A DNA stretch of 64,000 nucleotides from Papilionanthe hookeriana x Papilionanthe teres (taxonomy: Eukaryota > Streptophyta > Magnoliopsida > Asparagales > Orchidaceae): assembly GCA_022702705.1 (NCBI GenBank), contig CM040427.1, forward strand, positions 17,755,625 through 17,819,624. Direction: 5' to 3'. Within the stretch, counting starts at the first letter, position 1. Every line of letters starts with the position of its first letter. A program made the translations under genes and the position numbers. This document shows positions 34,891 to 45,571 of the stretch, piece by piece. The notes beneath the pieces were generated by a model. That model had not been told where the DNA came from and did no database searches. It saw only the letters and a list, made by a program, of their open reading frames with translations.

Positions 34891-35210
34891 AATCAAACTG
34901 ATCAATCCATAATGATACATAAAGATCAAGTCAATCCACTCTAAAGCAAACACAATACAACACTAACAATCATGACTCTCACGCACACTAAATCAAAGCA
35001 CACTGATAACTATGGGTTGCCTCCCATAAAGTACTTGGTTTAACGTCAGCAATCAAACTGATCAATCTATAATGACACATAAAGATCAAGTCAATCAACT
35101 CTAAAGCAAACACAATACAACACTAACAATCATGACTCTCACGCACACTAAATCAAAGCACACTGATGACTATGGATTGCCTCCCATAAAGTGCTTGGTT
35201 TAACGTCGCG
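34891..35210 (-). repeat. 160-bp tandem duplication containing the post-integrase block
   Basis: 34891-35050 and 35051-35210 are near-identical (for example 'aatcaaactgatcaatc', 'acgcacactaaatcaaagca', 'cctcccataaagt.cttgg'). Each copy ends with the conserved block found behind integrase in the full elements, at 35013-35047 and 35171-35207. Confidence 0.9.
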
Positions 35211-35438
35211 GGCCCGACAAATGATTCCTCCTGGATCAAAATTCCAATTAAGTAATCCTCGATCAATTGTCCAATCCTTTTCAAATCCAGGGATTCCTAC
35301 AAAAATGCTCAAATTTTAATTTTTCACTCAGCTCTTTCTTTTCAGATTGATTTATATCATTATTCCTCATATTTCTTTCTAGATCCATTATTATTCTATT
35401 TATTTTTTGAATTTTCATATTAATATCTTCCTTAAAAT
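35211..35438 (-). other. Deletion-scar region between linker and post-integrase block
   Basis: No frame is supported. In the full elements this position would hold PR, RT, RNase H and IN (about 4 kb), all of which are absent here. Confidence 0.45.
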
Positions 35439-35969
35439 TTATAAGAATGGATCTTTATAAAATAATTTAAGATCTCCCAAATTTTGGATTGAATTCTCTC
35501 TAGATAATTCAGATTCAGGATCAAAATCTTCTATGTTACTCTTCTGTTTCAAGTTATCTTCCAATTCTTCCCCTTGGTAATTATTAAATGATGGAGGTGG
35601 TCTTTCTACATCTATCTTAGTTGAGGAAATATGTTTTTCTAACTCCTTAGGAATTTCTTCCAATGGTCTTTCAATATCCTTATCCTCTTTTCTAAACACA
35701 AAGTTCTTTTGAAATATATCCTCAAATTATCTTCCAAGTCTTAGTTCTATATCTTTATCTTGTTCATCATTCAATTCAAGTTTTTCTTGTGATTGAGTTG
35801 AATCTAAAGATATAAAAATTGGTGGTGTGGTTGAATTACCTAAATAGGTAGGCTTTAAAATTGCATAGGGTACATCTATTTTAAGTTCATGAGATTTTTT
35901 AATAAATGGAATTACAAGTTCACTATTTTTGGTAGCGTCAATCATTTTACATCTCTCCCGAACATACAT
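35439..35969 (-). pseudogene. Rearranged linker ORF of the gag-only element
   Basis: Two frames. The first (35969-35727) has KSHELKIDVPYAILKPTYLGNS, shown in part (SHELKIDVPYAILKPTYLG), matching the PR-RT linker of the full elements (ELKILLDHLKYAYLGNSST near 62700). The second (35699-35439) has EKHISSTKIDVERPPPSF, matching the gag-PR linker (KIDLEKPPPPF near 5925). In the full elements the second motif precedes the first, so the order is reversed here. Both are rich in E, K and D. They show no enzymatic motif. Confidence 0.55.
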
Positions 35970-36239
35970 ACAGTTTTTTTAGATAACGTTTTCAACTCAT
36001 CATGAATGTCCATTTCGATCTCATTTGTTAACTTACTTTCAAAATTTTTTAGAAATGGTCTTTAATTAAATAATCAATTTCATCCATCCAAAAACAATCA
36101 TAATCTTTTTTCTCAGCTAGATCATTTTTGTTCTCATTAGGTTTGATCTCAGTGTTGATAGGAAGTGTTCCTTGGGTTTATTGCTAAGTGAATTAGCAAT
36201 TTCTCCTAGTTGATTCTCTATGTTTCTAAGTGTAGCATT

Positions 36240-37365
36240 TTGACTGTGCGATTGGTTTCCCATTTGCAATACTACTTCTTCTATAGATATCTTCTTATCC
36301 TCAAATTATTAATCTTTGTTAGAGTCTGGAGGATATGAAGGTCTATAGTTTGTGTTACCCTGACTATTCCAACTTTCATTAGGATTTGCATGATTGTTTT
36401 CTCATTGTTGGTTTCCACCCTCAGTAGTATGATTCTAGTTAAAATTAGGATGATTTTTCCAATATGGGTTGTAAAAGTTAGAATACGGGTTGTTTATGGT
36501 ATTTAATGTCTCATATAATAAGTTAGAATCAATCATATTCCCTAATGAGCTTTCCTCACTTAAAGGAGTAAATTGAGGCTGGTTCATTCCAAATTGGTCC
36601 AACTTTCTTGATATTGCAGCAATCTGAGATGCAAGATTTGCAATCGCATCTGAATCATGAACACTAGCTACATTTTTATGATTTAACCTTACAGAGGGCC
36701 ATTGAAATTAATTTGCAGTCATTTCTTCAATTAATGCATATGCTTCATCAAATGATTTTGACATTAATGAACCACCAGCAGCAACATCAATAATGGACCT
36801 AAGGGATCCTACTAACCCGTTATAAAAAGTTTGAATGTTTAACCAATCTGATAGAGCTTGATGTGGACACTTTCTTAGAAGTTCCTTAAATCTTTCCCAG
36901 GCTTCGTATATTGATTCCCCTTCATACTGACAAAATGAGATAATATTGTTTCTAAGTTTAGTAGTCCTTGAAGATAAAAAATACTTAGCTAGAAATTTTT
37001 GAGTTAACTCCTCCCAATTTTTAATAGAACCGGGTGCTAATGAGTACAAGCACATTTTAGCCTTATCCCATAGTAAGAAAGGAAAAAGTCTTAGCTTAAC
37101 AGCATCATCTGACATGCTATTATAATGAAATGTAGCACAGTTCTAGAAAACTAGATAAGTGTAATTAGGTATCTTCCGAAAGAGTTCCCCCAAACTGGTT
37201 ATTTTGTACAAGTTGGATAATTGTTAGATATAGTTCAAACGAGTCAGCTTCTATGATAAAATTTTGTATACTTGAGTGAATTACATCTATCGTAGGATTT
37301 ACATAATTCCTTAATGATTTATGATGATTTTCCAAGTTATTATTTTGAATGTTTTCCATTTCCAT
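36240..37365 (-). pseudogene. gag of the gag-only element (frameshifted)
   Basis: Encodes the particle protein. ATG at 37365 opens a short frame (NNNLENHHKSLRNYVNPT; FGGTLSEDT) to 37165. A frame change then leads to the best-kept gag core in the window (37115-36708): LRLFPFLLWDKAKMCLYSL, FLAKYFLSSRTTKLRN, YEGESIYEAWERFKELLRK, WLNIQTFYNGLVGSL and AAGGGSLMSKSFDEAY. An N-rich tail continues to about 36240 with stops. The core is the retrotransposon-gag domain. Keeping gag while losing pol fits a parasitic element that supplies its own particle protein. Confidence 0.8.
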
Positions 37366-37367
37366 TT

Positions 37368-37610
37368 CTAGTTTTTCAAGTCCTTTATATATTTTTTTTG
37401 ATTTTCTTCCATTTTTTTTAACTCTGGACTATAAGGCACAAGTCCTACGGATTCTTTATTTTGCATACATAATACAACAAACAATACATTAATAATAAAA
37501 CAAATAAAATGAAAAATATATTCAACACAACAAAACATTTTCATAAACACCTTATTTTTCATACAAACAGTTTTTTCACAACACTTTTTCATACCAAAAA
37601 CACTTTTCAC
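37368..37610 (-). other. Leader frame joining gag (possible Gag N-terminus)
   Basis: An 80-codon frame ends two bases before the gag ATG. Its last third (ESVGLVPYSPELKKMEENQKK, part) matches the leader of the plus-strand element at 4453-4531 (EGIIPYNSESE). Plant Athila-like Gags often begin with a PxPEIERT-like segment, so this may be the true N-terminus, reached by a frame change. The hydrophobic first part is probably not translated. Confidence 0.35.
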
Positions 37611-37689
37611 ATAAAAATAATTTCACGACACTAAAGTTTTCCAATTCTAAGCCTAATTATTTCAGCTAAAATTCTCCCAAAATACTTAC

Positions 37690-37719
37690 CGAAGCTCCCC
37701 AGCAACGGCGCCAAAAACT
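37690..37719 (-). promoter_or_regulatory. Primer binding site, tRNA-Asp type
   Basis: Plus text 'ccccagcaacggcgccaaaa' is the reverse complement of TTTTGGCGCCGTTGCTGGGG. It is a nearly perfect complement of the plant tRNA-Asp 3' end, directly beside the 5' LTR start at 37720. Confidence 0.9.
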
Positions 37720-39598
37720 TGATGCGACTTTTTTATATGCAAGAATTTATGAAACCAAATTTATATATTTATAATGATTTTGTAAATTCACAATTTCAAA
37801 CGCAAGTGTATGTATCGCTCAAGTAATACATGACTCTAGTCATGTCCCGTTTATTGATCCCACAGGGAAGCGAGGTAAGAGGTTCTTAGTTAAATTCTAG
37901 TCTACATCTATCAAACTTTAGATTGGAGGGTTGATATAAGTGGTGTTTTATCTAGCAACTACTCCTAAATGCAGATGATTATATTTAAGGATAATAACTA
38001 TTCCTAAATGCAAATATTACTTATAAAGATAACCCTTTCTAGATGGAATGGTTTGGTGAATTTTGAGATAGTAAAAACTACTATTCTCAAGTAATGAATT
38101 GGATAATGTAAAGGAATGAGATGCATTAAATATTGTATGTACCAAATAGGTACAATCCTATTCTTTACTCTCTTCTGAGTGCATAAAGAACATTGGCTAT
38201 TCCTAGGTTTAGTCCCTAAATTCGTAGTTAGGCTGGGAGGTTACTGGCTCTCACGTCAAAGCTCCCACTTCCCTTCGCTTGAAGGCTAACTCTCGCTTTA
38301 GTTTCCAAACACTAGGACTAAATTGCGGATTTTAGTCTGTCACCATAAAATCTCTAATTCTACGCCCATTAAACGAAATTTCCCTATGTATTTGCACTCA
38401 ACCCCTATGAACTACGTAATTTATTTATGGACATTGAATGTGGTTCCACTTTGTTGAGAATTACAACTCCCTTTTGGGACAATGCAATCACAACAAATTT
38501 TAACAATACAACGGACCCTTATTGTAATGTAAACGAAGTGCAAACAAAAGCCATCAAATTTATAATTAAATCTACTTCTAACATGCATCACAATATCTTA
38601 AACGTGAATCCTACTAATTGCAAAATAAAAGTAAAATGAAAACAATGGAATAATCTTCTTATGCCACTATTTTCAAATAAGAAGAAAGAATAAGAAAAAG
38701 ACATCACAAAGCACAAAGAAAGAAAAATGGAAAACTTCATTTCAAAGCAAATCCACAAAATAAGTGTTTACAAAATTATAAGATAACAAAGAACACAATA
38801 CATAGCTTTTTTTCCCTGAAAGAAAGATGAAAATCTCACCCAAAAAGTTTCCTGTTGATCCATGCAAAGCTATAATATTCCCTTACAAATTCTCTCAAAA
38901 TCCCCACTTTAATCTCTCCAAAAAGGTAGAAATCTACATTTCTACTCCTATTTTAAGATCCCTCAACATTCTCCACATTTTTCCGAACATTCATCTCACA
39001 CACACATTTTCTTACCTATAATTGCAAATTTAAACTGTGTGGATGAATTTTTGAAGAGTTACCACAAGAATCCTTTCAAAAAGCGTATAAATACGTTGAA
39101 TATCAACCATAACCGCTACTGGCGCGGTCTGGCCCTGTCTGACGCTATTTCCAATGAATTTTTTGTGCTTTCTGGACTCTAGCGTGGTTCAGCGCTGGAT
39201 AAGGTGCCGTTCGGCGCCCTACTCCAGCTCCACTTTTTTGCTTCGTTCGGCTCCGTTTCAACTCTGATTCGCTCCATTTCAGTTGCGTTACATTCCTAAC
39301 AGATAGCCCTACAAACTAAACATAAAAAGAACCTTTCTTTAAAGTGTAATCTTATTTTAAAATATGCAAGAAGTGTAAAAGATATTAAGCAAAGAAAGAG
39401 TTATCAAAATGTGTCAGGCCAAAATTTTCTTTTTTGCTCGTTTTTACTCCAAATTGCACAAATTTTGTTTCCTTTTCCAAATGTCATTGCTTGTACATAA
39501 AACCTATAAACATACAAAGTATCTTCCTTTAAAGTGCAATGTCATTAAAATTAAGCATAAAAAGTATATGAAAAATCAAACATTTTTTAGGCGTATCA
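37720..39598 (-). repeat. 5' LTR of the gag-only element
   Basis: Runs from 'tgatgc' to 'gtatca', 1879 bp, parallel to 31010-32912. GC modules at about 39118-39225 (ctggcgcggtctgg; gttcagcgctgg; ttcggcgcc). Small frames at 38427-38639 and 39409-39633 have counterparts in the other LTR but no support as genes. Confidence 0.85.
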
Positions 39599-41839
39599 CT
39601 AGACTTGGTCCCAAAGTGGTTAGGCATGGCTAAGGCCCATGAATAAATACCTCTAAACCTTAATTCCATTCTAAATCTCAATTTTCTAACCAAAAATTCC
39701 AAATTTACAAAACCTCCAAATTTATTCCAAGACCTCACCCAAATCATTTTAAACCAGCAATTGGCCCAAAATCACCCAAACATACAAAAATTGGCCAAAT
39801 TACCAAAATATCCCCAAAATACCCAAAATTGCATAAATCCAAATTTCACCCAATTAAATCCTAAAAATAATTTGAACCTTCCACACATCACCCAATTGTC
39901 CCAATTTTATCAAATTTTACCAAATTGACCAAAATTCTAAATTTAACTATAAATTGCCATATCCCCAAATTAACTCCAATATTCACCTAATTGATCCCAA
40001 GTTTCCCAAATTTCCATTCTAAACCCTAATTTAACATGCCCAATCTCAATTGAAACCAATTTGAAGCCCAATTGAACCAACCACAAACCTAATTTCAATT
40101 TTGAGCCAAAATCCCCAATTTGACCCTATCCTCAAATTCCATCAAATTGAACTCATAACCAACTCAATTTCCTAAATTTTGAATTTTAAACTCTTCATAA
40201 CATTCCCCTAGAAAAATTTGAACTCTTAATTGGGCTAGACTTAAACTCAAACCCAACTCAAACTAAAACCCCAAAATTTGAACTAAAGATCCAAATTCCC
40301 CAAATTAAGCTTCATGACCAATCAATTTCCCCAAATTTCAAATCCAAATCAAATTTTAACATATCCAAATACATTTTCAATCAACCAAAATGAATTTGAT
40401 TGTTCCATGATCAAATTCAAAAGGCAAAATCATCATGTGCATGTTTAAATGGCCCATACCCTTATGCGTTTTCAAAAGAACCAATTTGAGCCCACATGAC
40501 AAAGAATTAATCCCTCTTCATCCCATGACATTTAAATTACCCCATCATGGCATCAAATGAATTATACCATGCATGTACATGGCACTTTACAAAAATTGGG
40601 CATGTTGGCATTTTCCATTGAAAATTCATAAAATCCAAAATACCATTTGGATGAAACAATCTCATGGTCCCATACACATCATGACATGACTCATGAATCC
40701 TTCCATGACCATCCTAAATTTGGCAAGTGGTGGTGACCACTCTCACTTCCCCTCTCCTCTTGGACTTACCCCTTTTTAAAATTAATAAGCCACTAGCCCA
40801 AACCCCCAAGCCAGCTATTTGACCTCACCTAAATATACTAGAATATCTTAAGAGCTGCCTTAACTATTTTAGGACCTTATTTAGCCAAGTGACAGAGGGG
40901 TTAAACCCAAACTAGCTAAACTACCCAAACTTCAAATTCCCATTGAATCATTACCATGGAGCCACCATTAACTCAAATTAACTCCACCACTCAACCTCCC
41001 TGGCTCACCTAAGCTCAGAGGTAACCTAACCCTGGTTAGGCAACCAGCCCAACCGCCGGAAAACATCACACCCGAGAGGTCAAATATGAATCAAACCCAA
41101 AATTGAACCCACCTGAGCTGGATTTAACCTGATTTGCCACTAGAGCACTTCTTCCCTCCACAAAAGCGGCTAGCTTGGCCTGAAGACAGCCATGACATCT
41201 TCTATAATTTGAGTCACCCTCCATGGCCAAAGAGGATGAGATATAAAATCTTAGCCAAACTTTGCTAAAATTACTACAGACCTCCCTAAAACCCTCAGAA
41301 GCTCTCCCCACCATCCTCCTGCCCTAACTCCCACTATCCAAGGCTAATTTTCCCACAGAAGTTTTAGCTGAAAGCAGGACAACTCCATCACAGTTCCACA
41401 CTACACCAATTCAAAATTAAGTTCACCCACACCATCACAAGACCAAATGAAGCTGATCCCCCACCAAAGCCCCATCATAGATTCCCTCTAAAATAGACTA
41501 CCAACAAATCCTCCAAATCGGTCTGATCAAACTCCTACTTTGACAGTTCAGCAGAGCTCAATAAAACTTCAAGGAGGTTCTTCGGAGTCCTCTGAAGCTT
41601 CTGCAAGCATCTGATTGAGGCCCCACCTCTCTAACAAAGGTATTGAACCCTCCCATCTATCTGAGCTTAATTTAATTCTCCATGCATGTAGGCTTAATTT
41701 AAGACTTGATAAACTGTCTAGATGTGTTCGTTTAGGCTAGATGCATCTATAAAAATAAACCTGAACTGATTTGGTTTAGTATCGAGTGAGAAATTAGGGT
41801 TAGAAGGAGGAAGGTTAACGGGATGAATCAGTTGGAGAC
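39599..41839 (+). repeat. Tat-like LTR, segment 2
   Basis: C/A-rich, low-G text dominated by 'ccaaatt/accaaatt' words, as in 47300-48560. Its right part ('ggccaaagaggatgagatataaaatcttagcc' in pieces; 'gcatgtaggcttaattt'; 'gagaaattagggttag') aligns with 49200-49780. No gene supported; frames reflect skewed composition. Confidence 0.6.
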
Positions 41840-42181
41840 AAAGAATTTTCATGTTTTTGAATATAGATGATTAAAAAGAGTCCAAGAAAGAAAAAGAAGG
41901 AAAAAGGAGCAAAAAGGAGCAAAAATGGAGCTTATGGAGCAATTTTTGGAATTATTGGCCTGGCGCCTAAGCGCTTGTTCGATACAGACGCTGTTAAGTT
42001 TTTTTTATGCCTTAGGCAGTTATTTTGACGATGTTAAGCGGTTATTGGAGCTTCTAGAAGACTGGAAGTTATTCCTAATATATAGGACATGTGATACAAT
42101 GTATTTGGACACAAGGAAACAGTCTGGATCGCAAAGAGGTGCGACACAAAGTGAAGAGGTGTGAAAGACCTGGTCACAGAG

Positions 42182-42241
42182 TCTGGCGCCTAGGCGCCAG
42201 ATCTCGGCGCCTAGGCGCCAGATCCCGGCGCCTAGGTGCGA
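42182..42241 (+). repeat. GC palindromes (GGCGCCTAGGCGCC modules)
   Basis: Contains a perfect 20-bp palindrome, TCTGGCGCCTAGGCGCCAGA, at 42182-42201, a second perfect 14-bp core at about 42206-42219 and a third, mutated copy to 42241. A related single copy (tggcgcctaagcgctt) lies at 41961-41976. Confidence 0.9.
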
Positions 42242-42323
42242 CGGTTAACTTCTAGAAGATACATTGAATTTGGATGAATTTTGAAGAGATGCCTTAAGTA
42301 ACCCCTGGTCAAATTCAGAGCTC

Positions 42324-42331
42324 TATAAATA
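42324..42331 (+). promoter_or_regulatory. LTR TATA box
   Basis: 'tataaata' within 'gctctataaataggagtcc', 83 bases after the last GC palindrome. It is the best TATA match in this LTR and probably sets the element's transcription start about 30 bases downstream. Confidence 0.6.
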
Positions 42332-43536
42332 GGAGTCCATTCTACAGAGAAAATCGCACCAGAACCCCTCCTCTTAGTACACATACCCATTTTAGCATCT
42401 TCTCTCTCATCTCTAGTTTAATTTAGTCTCTTCCATAATAAGGGTACCACTTTATTTTGTGTCTAGTGAGTTTATTTTGAGTGTTTATTGTGAGTAATTG
42501 CTGTTGGAGTCTTTCATCATTGCTTTGGAGTCAGTAGAAGTCAACAGAGCTCTTGAAGGAACACTTCAGATAAGTATTTGTACTTTGGTTCAAAGTTTTA
42601 TAAATATGTTTCGTTGTGTTATTTTAATAAGTTATGAGTAGTTAGTTATCTTTCTCCTTTCAACTATGAAAAAATTATGAATTAATTAAATTTTGCAGTA
42701 GAATTAAATATAAAATATTTTAAAATATTGTGATGATATTAATACCTGATCTTAATTTACTTTTTAAATTGGCCTTTTAATTTGTTAAAACACGTTGAAG
42801 AATTTTGAGACCTATCCGGAGATAAATTCTTAACTAGTAGATATCACATGAATCATTAGGTAATCGCAGGCTATATGCGGATTGTTTAAGGTGAAGTGCA
42901 AATAAATAGGAAGTTATTATTTATTGGGCATAGAATTAATTAGTTTTTAGAGTGACAGACTAAATTCTAATAATTTGGTTTATAGAAAGGTAACGGGTCA
43001 CTGGTAGGGCCGACCATAGCCGCCCTTGTGCATCTAGTAGTGTGAGCCTAGATTAACCCATTCTACTAATAAAACATTATGAGCCTAACTATAGATTAGT
43101 CAATGTTCTTTGCACCTGGACCAAAGGGTAAAGAATAGGAGTGCTTCTATTTTGCACAATACCATAATCTTAATTCCCTACAAAAAATAATTAATCTATA
43201 ATTATTGGATTAATTGAAAAAGGAGAAAGTCATTTTTACACTTGCATAGAATTTTAATTACTGCTTATTTTAATTTACTACTTACTACTTCCTTTATTTT
43301 AGTAAAAATTATTATTTGAATATAAAAAAAGGTATATATAATTTGCATAAGAAAATTTCAAAAGATTACTTATATTTTACTTTTTATTTCACTATCCCTG
43401 TGGGATCGATAACAAGGACTCCACTAGAGCCCTGTATTACTTGAAGGATACATATACTTGCATTTAAAATTGTGACTTTTACAATAATTAAAATTAAATA
43501 TAAAATTATAAAAGTAAACCTCACACATCAAGTTTT

Positions 43537-43552
43537 TGGCACCATTTGCTGG
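43537..43552 (+). promoter_or_regulatory. Primer binding site, tRNA-Asp type
   Basis: 'tggcaccatttgctgg' six bases after the LTR end, a decayed form of TGGCGCCGTTGCTGGG. Interior sequence breaks off about 50 bp later. Confidence 0.7.
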
Positions 43553-43605
43553 AGGTTAAATCTTCTAAAAAGTGGTATCAAATTCTTATATTTTAAAGCA
43601 TATTT

Positions 43606-45270
43606 AAAGTCGCATCACACCAGAGATGAAGGACAGTAGTTGTCTGATCACTCGTGTATCGAATGGAGGGTCCATATCTCATTGGACAGAAGGATGGGAC
43701 GGTAACGGGAAGCCCAGTCAGTGCGAACACAGATGGCGACACTGAATCAAAACCCGCTGCATGTTCTTTTGACTAGTAAGAGGATACAGTCAGTACCGAT
43801 GTGATTAAGTGAGAAATTAGGTTATTTAATGGATTTATTTAATTCAGAAAAATTTAAAAATGCATAACATGGTATATAAAATTCACAAAAATAAAATTAA
43901 AATATCCTCTTACTGAGTGAACAGAGGAGAACATTGTAGAATAAAAATTAAAATCTTTTGACCTTTATTTATTTTTAAATTAATTAAATGGTCAAAAGCT
44001 TCATTAAATCATAACTTATTAAATACTAATCACCAAGGCATGAGAATTGGAGGGCTTAAAGGCTATGTGATTAGGGATCCTCCCTAATTTTTCCAAGATC
44101 ATGAGGGATACCTTGCTAGAGATCCCTAATTTTCAAGTTAATCCACTATATTTTGGTATAAAAATTATAATAATTATAATATACATAAAAAAAAATATAA
44201 AGTTTCCTTTGGTAGGTTCACTAAGGTTAGAAGATCATAATAAAAATATAAAATAGATTTTTTTATTAAAAATATTACTTTATGTAATTAACTCTTTGTA
44301 ATGAAAGAAAAATTAAATAATTAAAATATAATCAAAATAATCACAAAACTAAACCCATATTAAAATAAATGGTCAGGGGAACTCCCCATAAAAATTTTAG
44401 CTCAATATGATTTGATTTTATCACCAAACTTGATTTTTCAAGTAAAATGGAATTTTTAACATTAAAATAATTAAAATAATTAAAATATAAATAAAAAATT
44501 CATAAAGATGGTTTAGGTAGTTCCTTGTGATAGAAGAAATTTAAAAAAATAAAATTGAAATTAAAATAAATATTTCATCATAAGCCTATTTTCTAATTTT
44601 AAAATAATTAAAAATAATTAAAAAATCACTAAAATATTAAAATGCACTTAAATGTTTCAAATTGTCTCCTAATCACTTGGGGATAACTAGAATATTTTTT
44701 CTAATTTTATAAATAAAGTTATAAATTTTAAAAGTTTAAAAATGAATTTTAAAAGGCTTAAAATAAATTTTCTTTAGTTTTGCATTAAAATAATTCCAAT
44801 AAATAAAAATAAATATCACAAAAATATAAAATTTGTTTATCTGGATTCCTTGAACTCAGAGAGATTCAAGAAAAATATAAAACTTAATTTTTAACTTTAA
44901 TAATATTTTATATTTAATTAATACTCAAAATAAATAAATAATTATATTATATAAAATAAAACCCTAAGCATTATGAAAATTGGTCTAAATGGTCCCCTAA
45001 CCTAGGTGAACCTCCAATAAAACATAAAAATGGTTTGTAGACCAAACGGATATCATAAATCTATTAGTTTATATAATCGAACTTTACTATCAAGTAATGT
45101 GTCTATTCCTCCGAATAGGTGCATAGCTTGTAGTGATATGCTCACTTATTTAAACTTTTAATTGAATGGGATCAGTTTGGTCATATCTTTGCAAAATCAA
45201 AACACTACTTTCCAAATTATTTATATATATACTTAATTTAAAACGAGATCAAAGAATGCAGCCGACAATT
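43606..45270 (+). repeat. Tat-like LTR, segment 3 (3' end)
   Basis: Aligns with 49790-51200 and then 54025-54290: 'aaaatgcataaca', 'tactgagtgaacagaggaga', 'tttgtagaccaaacggat', 'gtgtctattcctccgaatagg'. About 2.8 kb present in the other copy (51215-54025) is missing here. No gene supported. Confidence 0.65.
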
Positions 45271-45272
45271 TC

Positions 45273-45289
45273 TGGTGACTCCGTGGGGA
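45273..45289 (+). promoter_or_regulatory. Primer binding site, tRNA-Arg type
   Basis: 'tggtgactccgtgggga' resembles TGGCGACTCCGCTGGGGA of Tat/Ogre elements, with two mismatches. It marks the LTR end. Confidence 0.7.
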
Positions 45290-45553
45290 ACTAGTTCTTC
45301 TATCCATTTTGGATTAAATGGTTTTGCTTTCACAAATTGGTAGTACATCTGTGTCCCTCATGGATGAAACTACTAATCTTTTGTTGGCATATCTCGCCTA
45401 TTTCTACCTTGAGCAGGTATAGTCAACTCCCTTTTGATCCTGGAGCCACTGTTTAAATACTCTTAAACAGAGAGGTTCCGAGATCGCTTCCACCTCCCAA
45501 AGTGAGTGGAACACTGACCCACAATTTTATATTATGATATTTTTAATTTAATT
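45290..45553 (+). other. Short interior remnant of the Tat-like element
   Basis: About 260 bp without a recognisable gene, between the primer site and the next element. Confidence 0.4.
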
Positions 45554-45571
45554 GCAACGACGCCAAAAACT
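45554..45571 (-). promoter_or_regulatory. tRNA-Asp-type primer-site remnant next to an LTR
   Basis: Plus text 'caacgacgccaaaaactt' is the reverse complement of AAGTTTTTGGCGTCGTTG. It touches the outer end of the LTR that otherwise looks like the 3' LTR of the 45572-64000 element, where flanking host DNA would be expected. Confidence 0.6.

Larger units (their letters stand above)
31010..39598 (-). mobile_element. Gag-only non-autonomous Athila-like element, complete
   Basis: LTRs at 31010-32912 and 37720-39598 face an interior with a well-kept tRNA-Asp primer site (37690-37717) and a polypurine tract (32913-32930). The flanks are 'ctagg' (31005-31009) and 'ctaga' (39599-39603), a near-perfect 5-bp target repeat. 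The interior encodes gag and a rearranged linker but no protease, RT, RNase H or integrase, so it would need enzymes from a relative. In a 117-bp stretch of the two LTRs (31713 and 38427 onward) I counted about 10 differences. Confidence 0.85.
41840..43605 (+). mobile_element. Athila-like LTR fragment with primer site
   Basis: An LTR ends 'cacacatca' at 43530 and is followed by a tRNA-Asp-type primer site and about 50 bp of interior. Its 5' end lacks the usual TGAT start and about 100 bp, so it is truncated rather than a clean solo LTR. It sits inside the Tat-like LTR. U5 shares 'gtgacagactaaattc' and the TG/CA layout with the other Athila-like LTRs. Confidence 0.7.
30617..45553 (+). mobile_element. 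Tat-like LTR with primer site, split by two nested elements
   Basis: Three plus-strand segments (30617-31009, 39599-41839, 43606-45270) align in order with the uninterrupted copy at 46829-54290. Shared texts include 'tgaggtct', 'ggttgccat', 'aaatgcataac', 'agtgaacagaggagaa' and 'gtagaccaaacgga'. A tRNA-Arg-type primer site follows at 45273. Without insertions the LTR is about 4.3 kb. Only about 260 bp of interior remain before the next element. Confidence 0.65.
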
